A DNA stretch of 7,679 nucleotides from Acidimicrobiia bacterium (GTDB lineage Bacteria; Actinomycetota; Acidimicrobiia; Spongiisociales; SHLN01). The position numbers were made by a program, and so were the translations under genes. Shown piece after piece: positions 7,201-7,679 of this stretch (position 1 is its first letter; every line of letters begins with the position of its first letter). Location of the stretch: the NCBI GenBank assembly GCA_030623545.1, contig JAUXLW010000057.1:1-7679 (forward strand), read 5' to 3'. The notes under the pieces were generated by a model. The model ran no database searches. It was not told the origin of the DNA and worked only from the letters and a program-made list of their open reading frames with translations.

Positions 7201-7532
7201 AACAATTGAGCGAGTTGGGTTGCCTGACGGTGGCGGAGGCGTTGGCTGTCAAGGGTCATGGCAAACGGGCGCGGATTGGGGGAATTGTGATTCATCGACA
7301 ACGCCCCTCGACCGCCAACGGGGTCATGTTCTTCAATTTGGAAGACGAAACCGGCCTGCTCAACATTGTGGTGCTGCCTCCGGTGTGGGAGGCACAAAAA
7401 GAGGTGGCGCGTAAGGAAGTGGGTCTGGTGATCGACGGGGTCCTGGAGTATCGGGACGGGGTTACCAACCTGGTTGCCCACCGGTTCGAGCCCCTGGTGG
7501 TGGAAAAGGTGAAGACGCGGGATTTTCGATAG
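4227..7532 (+). CDS. dnaE2: Error-prone DNA polymerase III alpha subunit DnaE2 (ImuC)
   Basis: This is a C-family DNA polymerase used for translesion synthesis and damage-induced mutagenesis, usually with ImuA and ImuB. The 1101-residue length is normal. The N-terminal PHP domain has LHCHS (H7, H9), TDHDG (D40, H41), GAE (E66) and TNNVHYHD, so its metal site looks intact. A Pro/Gly/Arg-rich insert lies at about residues 72-110. The catalytic palm has PDIDVDF (catalytic D433 and D435) and KFD (D577). HLGIHSGG is at 529-536, RPGPIQG at 656-662, and the DnaE2 hallmark LLNAQPMGFYSP starts at 799. A helix-hairpin-helix region follows at about 880-930 and an OB fold at about 1010-1090. The ATG at 4227 has no Shine-Dalgarno and sits at the predicted transcription start. 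One oddity is CQIRGSGADS (389-398), where the family normally has GRGS: the first Gly is Ile here. No imuA or imuB is in the window. Confidence 0.97.
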   Translation: MPYAELHCHSNFSFLDGASHPADLVKRAAELGYEALAVTDHDGFYGAVQFSLAAAAAGLPIVYGAEVGLNVGLAGASDNPIPGPGEDPQSAQSPNTKRRGRIRQMHGSKPMGEDISDHLVLLAGSPAGYAALGRLITRAQFRGEKDRPVYDWDDLAEAAGQDLIALTGCYLGAVPRAAAAGDVIGVRREASRLREIFADRLFIELWHHAMPEDDPRNELLAEVAGHLKIPLVATNNVHYHDRADADLSEVLSAIAGRRDLDAADGFRPATDERYLKSPAEMERRFARFPGAVTTAARLGRELAFDLRLVAPRLPDFPMPGHFRTEMEYLRHLVMEGAGEVYPDGVGGVEQAAATRLEHELGVIEELGFPGYFLVVWDLMQFAKSRDIYCQIRGSGADSAVCRCIGLTRVDPIRLHLPFERFLSEERGRPPDIDVDFEAERREEVIQYCYQRYGRERAAMVANVITYRARSVLQDVGKSFGLTQAQVNGLTKYLDTRNPQAIADHVKLPPGLTADLIYDVCHRLDGFPRHLGIHSGGVVIADRSLHEVVPLEWGRMKDRSVLQWDKDDCAAIGIVKFDLLGLGMLNALHLTVDVIRHTHGVELDLATIPQEPVIYEMLTKADTIGVFQVESRAQMATLPRMKPKTFYDLAIEVALIRPGPIQGHSVHPFLKRRNGEAPVVYPHPLAEPILEKTLGVPVFQEQLMELARVCAGFTGGQADRLRMAMSSKRSVENMEKLRSELYEGMAGNGISGPAADEIWEKLQGFASFGFPESHSVSFAYIVYASSWLKYHWPTEFLCGLLNAQPMGFYSPNSLAQDAQRHGVVVLGPDVNRSQYDCTVEPVEADPDDVVTYYGMKWRRGRGPAGDPLRPAGGLRMGLRYVRNLGDAEITRIEAARQFGDEFSSIEDLAQRTGLPVDALEGLAAAGALTSIGIGRREGIWAAGAVAALGPDRLPLAVGVDAPPLPGMSELEEMQADLWGTGVSRRHPVEFVREQLSELGCLTVAEALAVKGHGKRARIGGIVIHRQRPSTANGVMFFNLEDETGLLNIVVLPPVWEAQKEVARKEVGLVIDGVLEYRDGVTNLVAHRFEPLVVEKVKTRDFR

Positions 7533-7575
7533 GGAGGTCATCCGCCGATCGCCAGCATCAGGTGCACCATCGAGT

Positions 7576-7679
7576 TCAAGCTATCTTCCGGAACACCGCC
7601 AGTTCGTGCCCGTAGATCAAGTAGTCGAATCGGGCACGCCGCCCCAGCTCCAACCCAAGATCCTCCACAGCCCAGTGAA
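7576..7679 (-). CDS. C-terminal fragment of an unidentified protein
   Basis: On the minus strand an open frame enters from the right edge and ends with TGA at 7578-7576. The last residues read HWAVEDLGLELGRRARFDYLIYGHELAVFRKIA, split here as HWAVEDLGLELGRRA then RFDYLIYGHELAVFRKIA. The composition is protein-like and third codon positions are mostly G or C. I do not recognise the family. A second minus-strand frame, ending at 7538, is also open over this short stretch but is rich in Gly, Cys and Trp with poorer third positions. If the call is right, the gene converges on dnaE2 with a 43-bp gap. Confidence 0.45.
   Translation of the reverse strand, partial: HWAVEDLGLELGRRARFDYLIYGHELAVFRKIA

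Noticed and set aside
6930..7541. A 203-codon minus-strand open frame over the 3' end of dnaE2
   Set aside because: It is antisense to the OB-fold and helix-hairpin-helix coding region of dnaE2, and its His/Arg/Pro-rich product resembles an antisense shadow.
7538..7679. Alternative minus-strand frame at the right edge, ending in TGA at 7540-7538
   Set aside because: Its product is rich in Gly, Cys and Trp and its third codon positions are poorer in G/C than those of the frame ending at 7576. The stretch is too short for certainty.

Overview
The window looks like a chromosomal segment of a high-GC Gram-positive bacterium, probably an actinobacterium. The grounds are a GC-rich coding style, a Gram-positive-type LexA operator (CGAAC-N4-GTTCG), an ImuABC-style error-prone polymerase DnaE2, an actinobacterial-type FAA1-class acyl-CoA ligase, GTG starts and stop/start overlaps. 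An Acidimicrobiia-like lineage would fit but cannot be shown from this sequence. There are no rRNA or tRNA genes, insertion sequences, CRISPR arrays or phage genes.

Layout. (1) Positions 1-1718, minus strand: a two-gene operon in which a low-molecular-weight protein tyrosine phosphatase is followed, with a 4-nt ATGA overlap, by a long-chain acyl-CoA ligase whose C-terminus lies beyond the window. (2) Positions 1832-2545, plus strand: a very small HypA-like protein that keeps the nickel-domain fold pattern but has no zinc ribbon and no Met-His-Glu nickel motif, then a DUF454/YbaN inner-membrane protein. (3) Positions 2542-4097, minus strand: a small four-helix membrane protein followed, with a GTGA overlap, by an Nfu_N-plus-HEAT-repeat protein whose architecture recalls B. 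subtilis YpgR and S. aureus CvfC. Its stop codon and that of the DUF454 gene share one TTAA palindrome. (4) Positions 4098-4226: a 129-bp divergent control region with inverted repeats and a clear SOS promoter/operator. (5) Positions 4227-7532, plus strand: dnaE2, encoding an 1101-residue error-prone DNA polymerase III alpha subunit. (6) Positions 7533-7679: a convergent C-terminal gene fragment, probably on the minus strand.

Best-supported regulation. A TTGACA -35, an 18-bp spacer and a GATAAT -10 precede dnaE2. A perfect 14-bp LexA palindrome fills most of the spacer, so LexA would block RNA polymerase until DNA damage. The -10 lies so close to the ATG that the transcript is predicted to begin at or next to the start codon, giving a leaderless mRNA.

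No wholly new multi-gene system is evident. The items most worth a second look are the stripped-down HypA-like protein, the membrane protein/Nfu_N-HEAT pair divergent from an SOS gene, the nested inverted repeats beside the LexA box, and the phosphatase-acyl-CoA ligase coupling.
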